Of a stretch of 64,000 nucleotides of DNA, positions 43,056 to 51,727 are shown piece after piece (within the stretch, counting starts at the first letter, position 1; every line of letters starts with the position of its first letter). Source of the stretch: JALZKA01 sp963725035 (lineage in GTDB: Bacteria; Actinomycetota; Thermoleophilia; Solirubrobacterales; 70-9); contig CAVRWX010000018.1 in assembly GCA_963725035.1 (NCBI GenBank), positions 558,001 to 622,000 on the forward strand. Direction: 5' to 3'. The notes beneath the pieces were generated by a model, which saw only the letters and a program-made list of their open reading frames with translations, had not been told where the DNA came from and searched no databases. Position numbers and translations under genes: made by a program.

Positions 43056-45119
43056 TTAGAAGTTGACGATCGGGATGATGAGGATTGCGACGATATTCGC
43101 GACCTTGATCATCGGGTTGATCGCGGGGCCGGCGGTGTCCTTGTAGGGATCGCCGACGGTGTCGCCGGTCACCGACGCAGCGTGGGCCTCTGAGCCCTTG
43201 CCGCCGTGGGCGCCGTCCTCGATCAGCTTCTTCGCGTTGTCCCAAGCACCGCCGCCGACGGTCATCGCCAGGGCCATGAAGAGGCCGACGATGATCACGC
43301 CGATCAGAAGGCCGCCGAGCGCCTTGACGCTGATGACGCCCACGATCACCGGGACGACGATCGGAATGAGCGACGGCAGGATCATCTCGCGCTGCGCGGC
43401 AGCCGTGACGATGGAGACGGTGTCCGCGTAGTCGGGCTTCTCGGTCCCATCCATGATCCCGGGCTTCTCCCGGAACTGCTTGCGCACCTGCTCGACGACC
43501 TCGCCGCCGGCGCGGCCGACGGCCTCAATCGCGAACGCTGCGAACAGGTAGACCATGATGCCGCCGATCAGGAGGCCGATAAGGACCGCCGGATCGGAGA
43601 TCGAGAACGGACTGCCCTCTGAGAAGAAGGCGGCGCCGCCCGGCTCCTCGAGGAGCTCGATCTCGAACGCCTTGAACAACACGAGCGCTGCGAGAACGGC
43701 CGAGCCGATCGCGTAGCCCTTGGTGACCGCCTTCGTCGTGTTGCCGACCGCGTCGAGCGGGTCGGTCACGTTGCGGACGTCCTCGGGCAGCTCCGCCATC
43801 TCGGCGATTCCGCCCGCGTTGTCGGTGATCGGCCCGAATGCGTCAAGCGCGACGATCAGGCCAGTCAGTGACAGCTGCGCGACCACGGCGATCGCGATGC
43901 CGTAGATGCCGGCAAGCTCGTTTGCGCCAAGGATCGCGAGCGCAAGGACGAAGGCCGGTGCGGCCGTGCCCTGGAAGCCCTGTGCGAGCCCCTGGATGAT
44001 GTTGGTCGCGTGCCCTGTCTCGGACGCCCTGGCGATGGTCCGGACGGGACGGAAGCGGGTGGACGTGTAGTAGTCCGTGATCACGAACAGGAGCCCGGTC
44101 ACGGCGATTCCGATCAGCGCGCAGATCCAGAGGTCGGAAACGCCGAAGTCCCTGCCGGTGAGCGCGTCGCTCATCAGCCAGTCGGTGATCGGGTAGAACG
44201 CCGCGGCCGAGATCAGTCCGGCAAGGATCACGCCGCGGTAGAGGGCGCCTTCGACCCGGTCGGTCTTCGTGCGGACGATGAGCGCTCCGGCGATCGAGGC
44301 CAGGATCGCGATGCCGCCCAGGACGAGCGGGTAGATCGCGACCTCCCGGGAGAACTCCGGGAAGGTGAGGACGCCGAGGAGCATCACGGCGACCGAGGTC
44401 ACCGCGTAAGTCTCGAAGAGGTCGGCCGCCATGCCGGCGCAGTCGCCGACGTTGTCGCCGACGTTGTCAGCGATCACGGCGGGGTTGCGCGGGTCGTCCT
44501 CGGGGATCCCCGCCTCGACCTTGCCGACGAGGTCGGCGCCGACGTCGGCCGCCTTGGTGAAGATGCCGCCGCCGAGTCGGGCGAAGACGGAGATGAGCGA
44601 GCCGCCGAAGCCGAGTCCGATCAGGGCGTCGACCGCTTCCTTGTCGTCCTCACCGGTGAGGATCAGGATCCCGAAGTAGCCGGCCACGCCGAGGAGCGCG
44701 AGCCCCACGACCAGCATGCCGGTCACCGAGCCGCCCTTGAAGGCGACGTCGAGCGCGGGCGGAACGCCGCCGCGCGCCGCCTCGGCAACGCGGGCGTTTG
44801 CCCGGACCGAGAGGTTCATTCCGATGAACCCGGCCGCACCTGAGAGCACGCCGCCGATCACGAACCCGACCGCGACAGTGACGCTCTGGATCGCAACCAG
44901 GACGATCACGATCGGGATCGCCACGGCGGCGATGATCCTGTACTGCCGGCTCAGGTAGGCCTGGGCTCCTTCCTGGACGGCCCCGGAGATCTCCTGCATG
45001 CGCTCGTTGCCGGGCGAGAGGGCGAGAAGGCGCTGCGTGATGATGAGGCCGTAGGCGACGGCGGCACCTGCGCAAACAAGCGCGATGACGATGCCGTAGT
45101 CGGTCAGAAAGTCAGTCAA
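43056..45119 (-). CDS. hppA: Membrane-bound proton-pumping pyrophosphatase, K+-independent type
   Basis: About 687 residues from the TTG at 45119 (LTDFLTDYGIVIALVCAGAA), which has ggagg about 8 bases upstream. The frame is open to 45185, but without family-like sequence. The substrate site is intact: GGGIFTKAADVGADLVGKVE, PEDDPRNPAVIADNVGDNVG and DCAGMAADLFE. VGNTTKAVTKGYAIGSAVLA has Lys after GNTT, the residue that marks K+-independent H+-PPases, where K+-dependent enzymes carry Ala. It couples PPi hydrolysis to proton export across the cell membrane. The gene is intact. Confidence 0.95.
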   Translation of the reverse strand: MTDFLTDYGIVIALVCAGAAVAYGLIITQRLLALSPGNERMQEISGAVQEGAQAYLSRQYRIIAAVAIPIVIVLVAIQSVTVAVGFVIGGVLSGAAGFIGMNLSVRANARVAEAARGGVPPALDVAFKGGSVTGMLVVGLALLGVAGYFGILILTGEDDKEAVDALIGLGFGGSLISVFARLGGGIFTKAADVGADLVGKVEAGIPEDDPRNPAVIADNVGDNVGDCAGMAADLFETYAVTSVAVMLLGVLTFPEFSREVAIYPLVLGGIAILASIAGALIVRTKTDRVEGALYRGVILAGLISAAAFYPITDWLMSDALTGRDFGVSDLWICALIGIAVTGLLFVITDYYTSTRFRPVRTIARASETGHATNIIQGLAQGFQGTAAPAFVLALAILGANELAGIYGIAIAVVAQLSLTGLIVALDAFGPITDNAGGIAEMAELPEDVRNVTDPLDAVGNTTKAVTKGYAIGSAVLAALVLFKAFEIELLEEPGGAAFFSEGSPFSISDPAVLIGLLIGGIMVYLFAAFAIEAVGRAGGEVVEQVRKQFREKPGIMDGTEKPDYADTVSIVTAAAQREMILPSLIPIVVPVIVGVISVKALGGLLIGVIIVGLFMALAMTVGGGAWDNAKKLIEDGAHGGKGSEAHAASVTGDTVGDPYKDTAGPAINPMIKVANIVAILIIPIVNF

Positions 45120-45216
45120 GGAAGGATCCTCCGGTTGAGTATCGGGACGAGTTTTCGGGGGGATTCGTGACAAAGCCGCCCGCACGCGGACGGCTGAAAA
45201 GCGGCGGCGAGTTTAC

Positions 45217-45633
45217 CTAATCCCGACCGGGAGTCCAGAGTTTGGGGGGCGGCTCGGAGCTTTTCGGCGCCTGGGCGGGAGGCTGCTCGGGCGCCTCGCC
45301 ACCCTCTTGCGGCGGGCCCTCGAGGGGCTCACCCCGGCTCGCCCTCGCGTACAGAAGCTGAATGTCCGAGAGCGCGGAGCGGATCTGGCCCGCGACCTCG
45401 CCATCGACCAGGTCGACGAGCGCCCTTACGGCCTCGATCCCGATCCTGGCCTGTTCGAGGTCCTGCTCGTCGGGTTTCGCGATCCGGCGAACCGTCAGCT
45501 GGATGATCGAGGCGGCGCACTCGACGATCACGTCCTCGACCCGTACCTGGCGGAGCTGCTCCTCGATCTGAGCGCGGATCTCCTCCTCGGACGGCTGATC
45601 GGCCGGCGGCTGCTCTGGGGGCGTTCCTTCCAT
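45217..45633 (-). CDS. Conserved soluble protein, DUF1844-like
   Basis: 138 residues. The core VEDVIVECAASIIQLTVRRI, ARIGIEAVRALVDLVDGEVA and GQIRSALSDIQLLYARASRG is a helical module resembling DUF1844 (a short conserved actinobacterial domain), flanked by Pro/Glu-rich ends (SEEEIRAQIEEQLRQ; PAQAPKSSEPPPKLWTPGRD). It lies just downstream of the ligase gene on the same strand. The function is unknown. Confidence 0.6.
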   Translation of the reverse strand: MEGTPPEQPPADQPSEEEIRAQIEEQLRQVRVEDVIVECAASIIQLTVRRIAKPDEQDLEQARIGIEAVRALVDLVDGEVAGQIRSALSDIQLLYARASRGEPLEGPPQEGGEAPEQPPAQAPKSSEPPPKLWTPGRD

Positions 45634-45642
45634 GCGCGCAGC

Positions 45643-46806
45643 CTAGCCAGCGGTCAACTTCGGGGCGTACGTGCGGCGCGTCTCCTCGACGGCGTCGCGG
45701 TAGATGTCGCCGAGCGCGGCGCCGTCTGAGAGCGCACGGACCGAACGCTGCGCGCCGTTGGCGTCGGGAAGCTCGATCCGGGCGTTCATCGAGGCCGCGG
45801 CGGGGGCACTCCACTCGGCCAGACGCTCGACGACCTCGCGCGTCGGCACCATCCCACCCGCGCCACGCCAGTCGATCATCTCGCCGTCGAGGCCCCAGCG
45901 GATCGCCCGCCAGAAGTTCTCCTCGATCTCGCGGCCCGGCAGCGGCTCGGGCAGCTTGCCCTCGTCGTAGTCGAGGGCGGACTGCGCGATGCAGGCGCCG
46001 ATGAGCGCCGCCAGGTCGAAGGACTCGTCGCCGGCGGTCTGGGCGTCGCAGATCCGGAACTCGACCGTCCCGAACCGGTGATGGGGCCGCACGCTCCACC
46101 AGAGCTGCGTCGCCTCGACGATCGCGCCGGTCGCATGAAGCCTGTCGATAAACCCGGCGTACGTCTCCCAGTCCCGGAACGGCTCGTGGATGCCACAGCG
46201 CGGGAAGGTGCGGGTGAAGATCTGGGTGCGAATCGAGTGGAGCCCGGTGTCATGGCCGTCCAAGAAGGGTGAGTTCGCAGACAGGGCGAGGAGCGGCGGC
46301 ACGACCTCGCGCAGGTGATCGCACACGGCGATCGCGCGATCCGCCCCGCCGATCCCGACGTGGACGTGGTTCGACCATGTGTTGTTCCGGAGGGCGACCC
46401 ACTGAAGCTCGCCGCGGAGCCGGTTGTAGTGCTCGGTGTCGATGATCTGCTGGTCGAGGTAGCTCGCCCACGGGTGCGTTCCCCATGAGGCGAGCCCCAG
46501 GCTCATCTCGTCGGCAAGGGCAAAGAGGCGCTCACGATGCTCGGTCTGCATCGCTGCGGCGTGGGAGAAGTCGTCGCCCTTGCCCGAGCGGATCTCGATC
46601 TCGGTGTCGATCAACTCGCCTGCGGCGGCCACGGCAAGGAGCTCGTCCTGCTTGCACGCCTCCATCATCGCCGGAAACTCGTGTGCGAGCTCGAGCGAGT
46701 CAGGATCGACGATCGCAAACTCCTCCTCGAGCCCGACCGTGAAGTCTTGAGAGTCCTCGAAGATCTCCCTTGCGCGTCCGAGGTCGAGCCCAGAGTCCTC
46801 GCTCAT
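45643..46806 (-). CDS. Carboxylate-amine ligase, glutamate-cysteine ligase type 2 (YbdK family)
   Basis: 387 residues. FTVGLEEEFAIVDPDSLELA is the ATP/Mg strand, with IEIRSGKGDDFSHAAAMQTE, WASYLDQQIIDTEHYNRLRG and the substrate block ALRNNTWSNHVHVGIGGADR. VEFRICDAQTAGDESFDLAA completes the GCS2 fold. Family members form gamma-glutamyl-cysteine or related amides; in thiol-using actinobacteria the product may not be glutathione. It sits next to rex and a glutaredoxin-like gene, which suits a redox role. Confidence 0.87.
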   Translation of the reverse strand: MSEDSGLDLGRAREIFEDSQDFTVGLEEEFAIVDPDSLELAHEFPAMMEACKQDELLAVAAAGELIDTEIEIRSGKGDDFSHAAAMQTEHRERLFALADEMSLGLASWGTHPWASYLDQQIIDTEHYNRLRGELQWVALRNNTWSNHVHVGIGGADRAIAVCDHLREVVPPLLALSANSPFLDGHDTGLHSIRTQIFTRTFPRCGIHEPFRDWETYAGFIDRLHATGAIVEATQLWWSVRPHHRFGTVEFRICDAQTAGDESFDLAALIGACIAQSALDYDEGKLPEPLPGREIEENFWRAIRWGLDGEMIDWRGAGGMVPTREVVERLAEWSAPAAASMNARIELPDANGAQRSVRALSDGAALGDIYRDAVEETRRTYAPKLTAG

Positions 46807-46825
46807 CGCTAGGCCCGCTACCCGG

Positions 46826-47500
46826 TTACGCCAGGTAGAAGTAGAGCGCGTAGAGAAGGTCGACGGCGGGGCTTGACGTGTGCACGGTCACCTCGGGCGG
46901 CACCTGAAGGAGCTGCTCCGAATAGTTGAAGATGATCCGCACGCCAGCCTCGACGAGCCGGTCCGCAACGTCCTGCGCGGCGTCGTTGGGCACCGCGAGG
47001 ACCCCGACGACGACCTCCTGCTCCGAGACGATGCGGTCGAGCTCGGAGAGATCGAGGACGGGAACACCTTCGATCTCTGTGCCCACGACCTCGGAGTCGT
47101 TGTCGAAAACGGCGACGATCTGGAACCCGTGGTCGGCGAAGATGTCCGAGCCCGCGATCGCCTGGCCGAGGTGACCGGCCCCGAACAGCGCGATGTGGTG
47201 CTGGCCCGAGGTCCGCATGATCTTGCGGATCTCCGAGATCAGCGAGTCGGTGCGGTAGCCGACGCCGCGCTTGCCGAACTTGCCGAAGCCCGAGAGGTCG
47301 CGGCGGATCTGGGTGGAGTTGATGTGCGTCCACTCGGCGAGCTCCTGAGAGGAGATCGTCTCCTTGCCCATCTTGCGAGCTTGGATCAGAACCTGGAGAT
47401 AGCGCGACAGCCGCGCCGCGACGCCAAGCGAGAGCCGCTCGGAGTCGCCGGCCACCCCGTCGCTCTCCCCCATCGAATGTTCCTGGCCCGGAAGGCTCAT
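46826..47500 (-). CDS. rex: Redox-sensing transcriptional repressor Rex
   Basis: 224 residues. The N-terminal winged helix is LGVAARLSRYLQVLIQARKM and the recognition region ELAEWTHINSTQIRRDLSGF. FGKFGKRGVGYRTDSLISEI leads into the NAD(H)-binding fold HIALFGAGHLGQAIAGSDIF, with AVFDNDSEVVGTEIEGVPVL. Rex senses NADH/NAD+ and represses respiratory genes such as cydAB. The cydAB-type operon at 10.7-22.5 kb is a natural target, though no operator was confirmed by eye. The ATG overlaps the preceding glutaredoxin-like gene's stop. Confidence 0.94.
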   Translation of the reverse strand: MSLPGQEHSMGESDGVAGDSERLSLGVAARLSRYLQVLIQARKMGKETISSQELAEWTHINSTQIRRDLSGFGKFGKRGVGYRTDSLISEIRKIMRTSGQHHIALFGAGHLGQAIAGSDIFADHGFQIVAVFDNDSEVVGTEIEGVPVLDLSELDRIVSEQEVVVGVLAVPNDAAQDVADRLVEAGVRIIFNYSEQLLQVPPEVTVHTSSPAVDLLYALYFYLA

Positions 47501-47778
47501 CGCGTGGACTTGTTTAGCAGGGTTGTGCGCAGCCGCTCTTGGTCCGGGACCAGCTCGCCGATGATGTCGCCCTCCAGTTCGATAACCGGAATCCGCTCAA
47601 GGAATCGGCGATGAAGGTCGTCGTCCTCCTCGATGTTTCTCTCGACCATCACAACATCGCCGGCTTCGGCGACGAGGCCGCTTAGGATCTCCCGCGCCTC
47701 ATCGCAGAGGTGACACTCAGGTCGGCCATACAGCACAAGCCGCCTCCCCGTCACTAACGACACCTGCTGCTTTCGCAC
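47497..47778 (-). CDS. Glutaredoxin/DUF836-like thiol protein
   Basis: 93 residues. A thioredoxin-fold start with the active pair LVLYGRPECHLCDEAREILS, then VVMVERNIEEDDDLHRRFLE and the cis-Pro strand RIPVIELEGDIIGELVP. The CxxC (CHLC) is present. It is translationally coupled to rex by a four-base overlap. It is possibly a redoxin of the NrdH/glutaredoxin group working with mycothiol; the thiol partner is inferred. Confidence 0.8.
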   Translation of the reverse strand: MRKQQVSLVTGRRLVLYGRPECHLCDEAREILSGLVAEAGDVVMVERNIEEDDDLHRRFLERIPVIELEGDIIGELVPDQERLRTTLLNKSTR

Positions 47779-47788
47779 CTAAAGGTGC

Positions 47789-48778
47789 TCATCCGGACAC
47801 CCGCGCATCCCACCCGAGGTACTCCGGGTGCGGTGCCTCCTCCAGGCCCTCCGCCGCCGCGCCGATCATCGCCGCGTTGTCCGTGCAGAGCTCGCGCGCA
47901 ACCAGCTTCAGCGGGAGGCCGCGGTCGGCGCAGATCTCGCCGACCCGTTCGCGTAGCGGGCCGTTCGCCGCCACCCCGCCGCCAAGGGCGACGGCCGGCC
48001 AATCGCCGTGATCGAGCGCCCGTTCGAGCTTTGCAGTCAACTGGCCCACGACCGCCGCTTGAAAGCTGGCCGCGAGATCGGCCCGGCGCTCGTCGAGGCC
48101 ATCCTCGCCGAGGTCCCGCGCGGCATAGACGAGCGCCGTTTTGAGGCCCGAGAAGCTGAAGTCGAGCCCCGGATCGCGCGCCATCGCGACCGGGAACGCG
48201 AACTTCTCCGGATCGCCATCTCTTGCGACGCGCTCGATCTCCGGGCCACCGGGGTAGCCCAGGCCCAGCACCCTGGCCGCCTTGTCGAGCGCCTCGCCTG
48301 CGGCGTCGTCCAGCGTCTGGCCGAGAGTCTCGAACCCGTCGCGCCCGGTGACGCCCGCGAGCAAGGTGTGGCCGCCGCTCGCGATCAGGCACAGGAAGGG
48401 CGGCTCGAGCGGCTCGGGCTCCAGGAAGTTGGCCGCGACGTGACCGTGGAGGTGGTCGACCTCGACCATCGGCAGCCGGCGCGCAGCCGCCAGGGCCTTC
48501 GCCGTCGAGACTCCGACCAGGAGCGCGCCGATCAGGCCTGGGCCTCTGGTGACGGCGACCGCATCGAGGTCGTCCAGCGAGACACCCGCCTCCGAGAGCG
48601 CGGCGTCAACGATCGGGTTCACGAGCTCCAGATGATGCCGCGAGGCGATCTCGGGAACGACTCCGCCGAACGCCGCATGAGTCGCGGCCTGAGAGGAGAT
48701 GACGTTCGAGAGGATCCGGCTCCGATCCACCACGGCCGCGCAGGTGTCGTCGCAGCTCGTCTCGACCGCGAGGATCAC
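47789..48778 (-). CDS. tsaD: tRNA N6-threonylcarbamoyladenosine transferase TsaD
   Basis: 329 residues. LAVETSCDDTCAAVVDRSRI at the N-terminus, the metal site EVDHLHGHVAANFLEPEPLE, GGHTLLAGVTGRDGFETLGQ and FSGLKTALVYAARDLGEDGL, and the end CTDNAAMIGAAAEGLEEAPH are all canonical. It transfers threonylcarbamoyl to A37 of ANN-decoding tRNAs with TsaB and TsaE. The ATG overlaps the rimI stop by four bases. Upstream genes in the group are rimI and tsaB. Confidence 0.96.
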   Translation of the reverse strand: MILAVETSCDDTCAAVVDRSRILSNVISSQAATHAAFGGVVPEIASRHHLELVNPIVDAALSEAGVSLDDLDAVAVTRGPGLIGALLVGVSTAKALAAARRLPMVEVDHLHGHVAANFLEPEPLEPPFLCLIASGGHTLLAGVTGRDGFETLGQTLDDAAGEALDKAARVLGLGYPGGPEIERVARDGDPEKFAFPVAMARDPGLDFSFSGLKTALVYAARDLGEDGLDERRADLAASFQAAVVGQLTAKLERALDHGDWPAVALGGGVAANGPLRERVGEICADRGLPLKLVARELCTDNAAMIGAAAEGLEEAPHPEYLGWDARVSG

Positions 48779-49263
48779 GTCTTGAGCCTGCGCTCGAGCT
48801 CCATCACAAGCGCGTCCTCACCGTTGTCCTGGTAGTAGCGCCTGCGGTGCCCAACGGCGTCGAACCCGAAGCCCCGGTACATCTCGATGGCCGGCTCGTT
48901 GGAACCGCGGACCTCGAGCATCACCTTGTCCGTGCCCTCGATCTCGTCAAGGAGGCGCTTGATCAGCGCGGTGGCGACGCCTTCGCGCCGGTGCTCGGGA
49001 TCCACAGCGACGTTCATGAGGTGCCAGAGCTCCGCGTAGCGGGAGCAGACGAGATAACCGCGCAGCGTCTCGCCCTCAAGAGCGGCGAGGCAGATCCCGG
49101 AGCTCTTTGAGAGCTCGAGCACGAACATCGCCATCGACCACGGCGTGACGAATGCCCGGCGCTCGATGGAGAGCACCCCGGGCAGGTCCGCGTAGGCAAG
49201 CCTGCGGATCGCCAGGGGCTCTGCCCCCTTACCGATCGCTTGTGGTTCCGCGATCTCGCTCAC
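48775..49263 (-). CDS. rimI: Ribosomal protein S18 alanine N-acetyltransferase-type GNAT (RimI)
   Basis: 162 residues. GNAT fold: LAYADLPGVLSIERRAFVTP, ELSKSSGICLAALEGETLRG, WHLMNVAVDPEHRREGVATA (the acetyl-CoA loop) and VRGSNEPAIEMYRGFGFDAV. The tsaB-rimI-tsaD order, with 35-base and 4-base overlaps, is the standard bacterial arrangement and supports the RimI assignment. The actual protein substrate may be broader than S18. Confidence 0.9.
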   Translation of the reverse strand: MSEIAEPQAIGKGAEPLAIRRLAYADLPGVLSIERRAFVTPWSMAMFVLELSKSSGICLAALEGETLRGYLVCSRYAELWHLMNVAVDPEHRREGVATALIKRLLDEIEGTDKVMLEVRGSNEPAIEMYRGFGFDAVGHRRRYYQDNGEDALVMELERRLKT

Positions 49264-49927
49264 GCCAAAGCTCCGCGTCGGGTCGTCTCAAATAGGTCGG
49301 CTTGATCTCTGCGAGCGGCCCGGCTTCAGCACCAGCGGCGAGGAGGCAGACGTGCCGCGCTCGCACCCGGTGCGCCCCATCTTGATCGGCCGGGACCTCG
49401 GCCCCGGAGGCTTCGAGCTCGCCACGAAAGCGTACTGCGCCATCACCGACCGCAATTGGACTGGAGCCCGCGCCCCTGACGCGATCGGCGAGATCGCCGG
49501 GCGGCCCCACGGATGCCTCCCACACCTCATCCTCGCCCTCATACAGCGCCGCGAACACCTCGTCGCGCTTGGCATCGATCACGGCGAGTACCGGCTTGGT
49601 CGCCTCTGAGCCCGCCGCGAGCGCGGCGAGTGAGGAAACGCCCGCCAGCTCCAGGCCGCTCGACTGCGCGAGGCCTCGGGCGGTCGCGATGCCGATCCGG
49701 AGGCCGGTGAACGTGCCTGGACCCAAGCCGACCGCGATCCGATCGACGCTGTCCCAGCCCCCGCACTCGCCGATTACGTCCTCGACAACCGCGAGTAGCT
49801 CTCGGGCATGCCGTGGACGCCCGGTCGGGTCGGGGTCGACCGTCCGCTCGCAGGCGACATCGGGCCCAGCGGTGAGCGCGACGCTCAGAAGCGCGGTGGA
49901 GGTGTCGAAGCCGAGAACCCGTTGCAC
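49229..49927 (-). CDS. tsaB: TsaB, threonylcarbamoyladenosine complex dimerisation subunit
   Basis: 232 residues from the GTG at 49927 (VQRVLGFDTSTALLSVALTA). VDRIAVGLGPGTFTGLRIGI and ATARGLAQSSGLELAGVSSL are the family hallmarks, with PVLAVIDAKRDEVFAALYEG. The frame is open upstream to 50284, but that part is a shadow of the divergent lipoprotein gene. It is inactive as an ATPase and scaffolds TsaD. It overlaps rimI. Confidence 0.93.
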   Translation of the reverse strand: MQRVLGFDTSTALLSVALTAGPDVACERTVDPDPTGRPRHARELLAVVEDVIGECGGWDSVDRIAVGLGPGTFTGLRIGIATARGLAQSSGLELAGVSSLAALAAGSEATKPVLAVIDAKRDEVFAALYEGEDEVWEASVGPPGDLADRVRGAGSSPIAVGDGAVRFRGELEASGAEVPADQDGAHRVRARHVCLLAAGAEAGPLAEIKPTYLRRPDAELWRERDRGTTSDR

Positions 49928-49967
49928 GCGCTTGAGCGTACGGTCAGCAACGCCGATAATCGGGTGC

Positions 49968-50258
49968 ATGAAGGCCCATCGAAATCTGGCCGCGATCCCC
50001 GTGTGCCTGGCGCTCGCCCTGGGCGGAACTGGCCTTGCCGGATGCGGCGACGAGTCCGCCGACGTCGAGCCGGCCTCCCAGCAGGAGATCCAGCAAGAGA
50101 TGAACGAGGCGCTCGACTCCACAGGGCAGGGAAAGAAGGCGCAAGAACGCGCGGAGAACGAAGCTGAGCGGGCCGCCGAGGCCGAGCAGGACATGACGGA
50201 CGCGCTCGAAGACGCGCAGGAGCAGGCCGAGGGCGACATCGAGAACCCGTCGTACTGA
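49968..50258 (+). CDS. Small putative lipoprotein with charged coil
   Basis: 96 residues. A lipoprotein signal peptide (RNLAAIPVCLALALGGTG, then LAGC with Cys near residue 26) is followed by a strongly charged helical mature part (ASQQEIQQEMNEALDSTGQG, ENEAERAAEAEQDMTDALED). It sits on the opposite strand between tsaB and tsaE, with short gaps on either side, so it splits what is normally one operon. The ATG at 49968 is chosen for the signal peptide. Unknown function. Confidence 0.72.
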   Translation: MKAHRNLAAIPVCLALALGGTGLAGCGDESADVEPASQQEIQQEMNEALDSTGQGKKAQERAENEAERAAEAEQDMTDALEDAQEQAEGDIENPSY

Positions 50259-50262
50259 CGGC

Positions 50263-50697
50263 CTAGCTCCTCGAGGCGCTCCAATCCAGATCGATCTCGC
50301 GTACGTCGCCCCCGGCGTGGCGGATCTCCACCCGCACAACGGGGTCGGGCAGATCACCGGCGGCGACCGCCGGCCACTCCACGAACGCCACGGCGTCCGG
50401 CGTCAGGTAGTCGTCCAGCAGGCCCTCTTCCTCGGAGCCCATGTCGGCCAGGCGGAAGAGATCGAGATGCGCGATCGTGCGCCCATTCGGCGTCTCGTAG
50501 CGCCTCCCGATCGTGAAGGTCGGAGACACGACCGGGCCTTCGACCCCCAACGCCCGGCACGCGCCCCGCACGAACGTGGTCTTGCCCGCTCCCAGCTCGC
50601 CGGTGACCAGGACCAGGTCGCCCGGCTCGAGGCGCTCGGCCACAACGGCGCCCGCGCGCTCGGTCGCGGCGGCGCTCTGCGTGCGGGTCGTGCTCAC
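50263..50697 (-). CDS. tsaE: TsaE, tRNA threonylcarbamoylation ATPase
   Basis: 144 residues. VLVTGELGAGKTTFVRGACR is Walker A with the TsaE-type start, VVSPTFTIGRRYETPNGRTI is the diagnostic SPTF box, and LDLFRLADMGSEEEGLLDDY and AVAFVEWPAVAAGDLPDPVV are also typical. It provides ATPase turnover for the TsaBD complex. It overlaps the glycosylase gene upstream by four bases. Confidence 0.94.
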   Translation of the reverse strand: MSTTRTQSAAATERAGAVVAERLEPGDLVLVTGELGAGKTTFVRGACRALGVEGPVVSPTFTIGRRYETPNGRTIAHLDLFRLADMGSEEEGLLDDYLTPDAVAFVEWPAVAAGDLPDPVVRVEIRHAGGDVREIDLDWSASRS

Positions 50698-51342
50698 CCG
50701 AACAGGTCGAGCTGGTCGGCTGGGTCAGCGGCGGACTCCGGCTCGTCGGCCTGAGGAAGCGCCTCGTCCAACAGCGCCGGCAGCTTCCCGAAGTCCTCGC
50801 GCAGGGTGTCCTTCATCGACGGCGTCCGCAGGGCGGCCGCAGGGTGAAGAAGCGGGAACAGGAACACGGTGCGTCCCCCCAGCTCGTGCACCTGCGGCGT
50901 CCCTCGCACCCTCGTGATGCCGGTCGGGTTGCCGGAGAGGAGCTTCGTCGCGAAGTTGCCGAGGCTTGCGATGACCGTGGGCTGGATCAGCGCGATCTGC
51001 TTCCACAGGTACGGCTGGCACGCCTCGATCTCGTTCGGCATCGGGTCCCTGTTGCCGGGCGGGCGCGACTTGAGCACGTTGGCGATGAAGACGTCATCCC
51101 TGGACAGACCGATCTCGCCCAGGAGCTCGGAAAGGAGCTGCCCGGCTCGGCCCACGAACGGCAGTCCCTGTCGATCCTCCTCGGCCCCCGGAGCCTCGCC
51201 GACGAACATCAGCTCGGCATTCGCGTTGCCGGCGCCGAAGACGGTCTTTGATGCGCGTCTCGGCGAGAGGACATAGCGCGCAATTCGAGACCTCGCGGTA
51301 TAGCGCGACAAGCCCTTCGCGACGCGTCTCGGCGTCGCTCAC
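50694..51342 (-). CDS. Uracil-DNA glycosylase, family 4 (iron-sulfur type), one frameshift
   Basis: About 215 residues. The N-terminus REVSNCALCPLAETR (first two cluster Cys) is in one frame, and SKTVFGAGNANAELMFVGEA with GAEEDRQGLPFVGRAGQLL in the next. ANVLKSRPPGNRDPMPNEIE carries a further cluster Cys downstream (ACQPYLW), and the motif FLFPLLHPAAALRTPSM holds the catalytic His. The frame changes near 51245. It removes uracil from DNA. The start ATG overlaps the FmdB gene's stop. Confidence 0.87.
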
Positions 51343-51626
51343 GATCCACCCGTGTTGGCGCTCCCGCCCTTCTTCGCCTCGCGTGCCTTCTGGCGGGACT
51401 CCTTGAACTGCTTCTTCGTCTCGGCGTGAAGCTTCGCGTTCCGGACTTCCTGCTGCCGGGCGGCGCCGACGGTCTTGACCAGCTTCCAGGGCGCGCCAGG
51501 AGCCGAGAGGACGCGGTGCGTCTCAGCGGCGCCACACAGGCGGCATTCGGTGGCCTCGGTGCCCGCTGGCACGAGGTCTTCGAAGCGCTCGCCACAAACG
51601 TCACAATCGAACTCGTACATCGGCAT
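51339..51626 (-). CDS. FmdB-family zinc-ribbon protein
   Basis: 95 residues. PMYEFDCDVCGERFEDLV and ATECRLCGAAETHRVLSAPG form the four-Cys ribbon, followed by a Lys-rich helical tail (KKQFKESRQKAREAKKGG). The family is probably regulatory or nucleic-acid-binding, with no agreed function. The ATG at 51626 (MPMYEF) is chosen. It is followed by the glycosylase gene with a four-base overlap. Confidence 0.87.
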   Translation of the reverse strand: MPMYEFDCDVCGERFEDLVPAGTEATECRLCGAAETHRVLSAPGAPWKLVKTVGAARQQEVRNAKLHAETKKQFKESRQKAREAKKGGSANTGGS

Positions 51627-51727
51627 AACGGGGAAACTACACTTGAGGGGAGCCGCGACCCCTAGGGCGCGGACTCGGAACTGGATCAGTACCGCTGTAT
51701 CGCCACACCAACCGTCTGGATTCTCCC

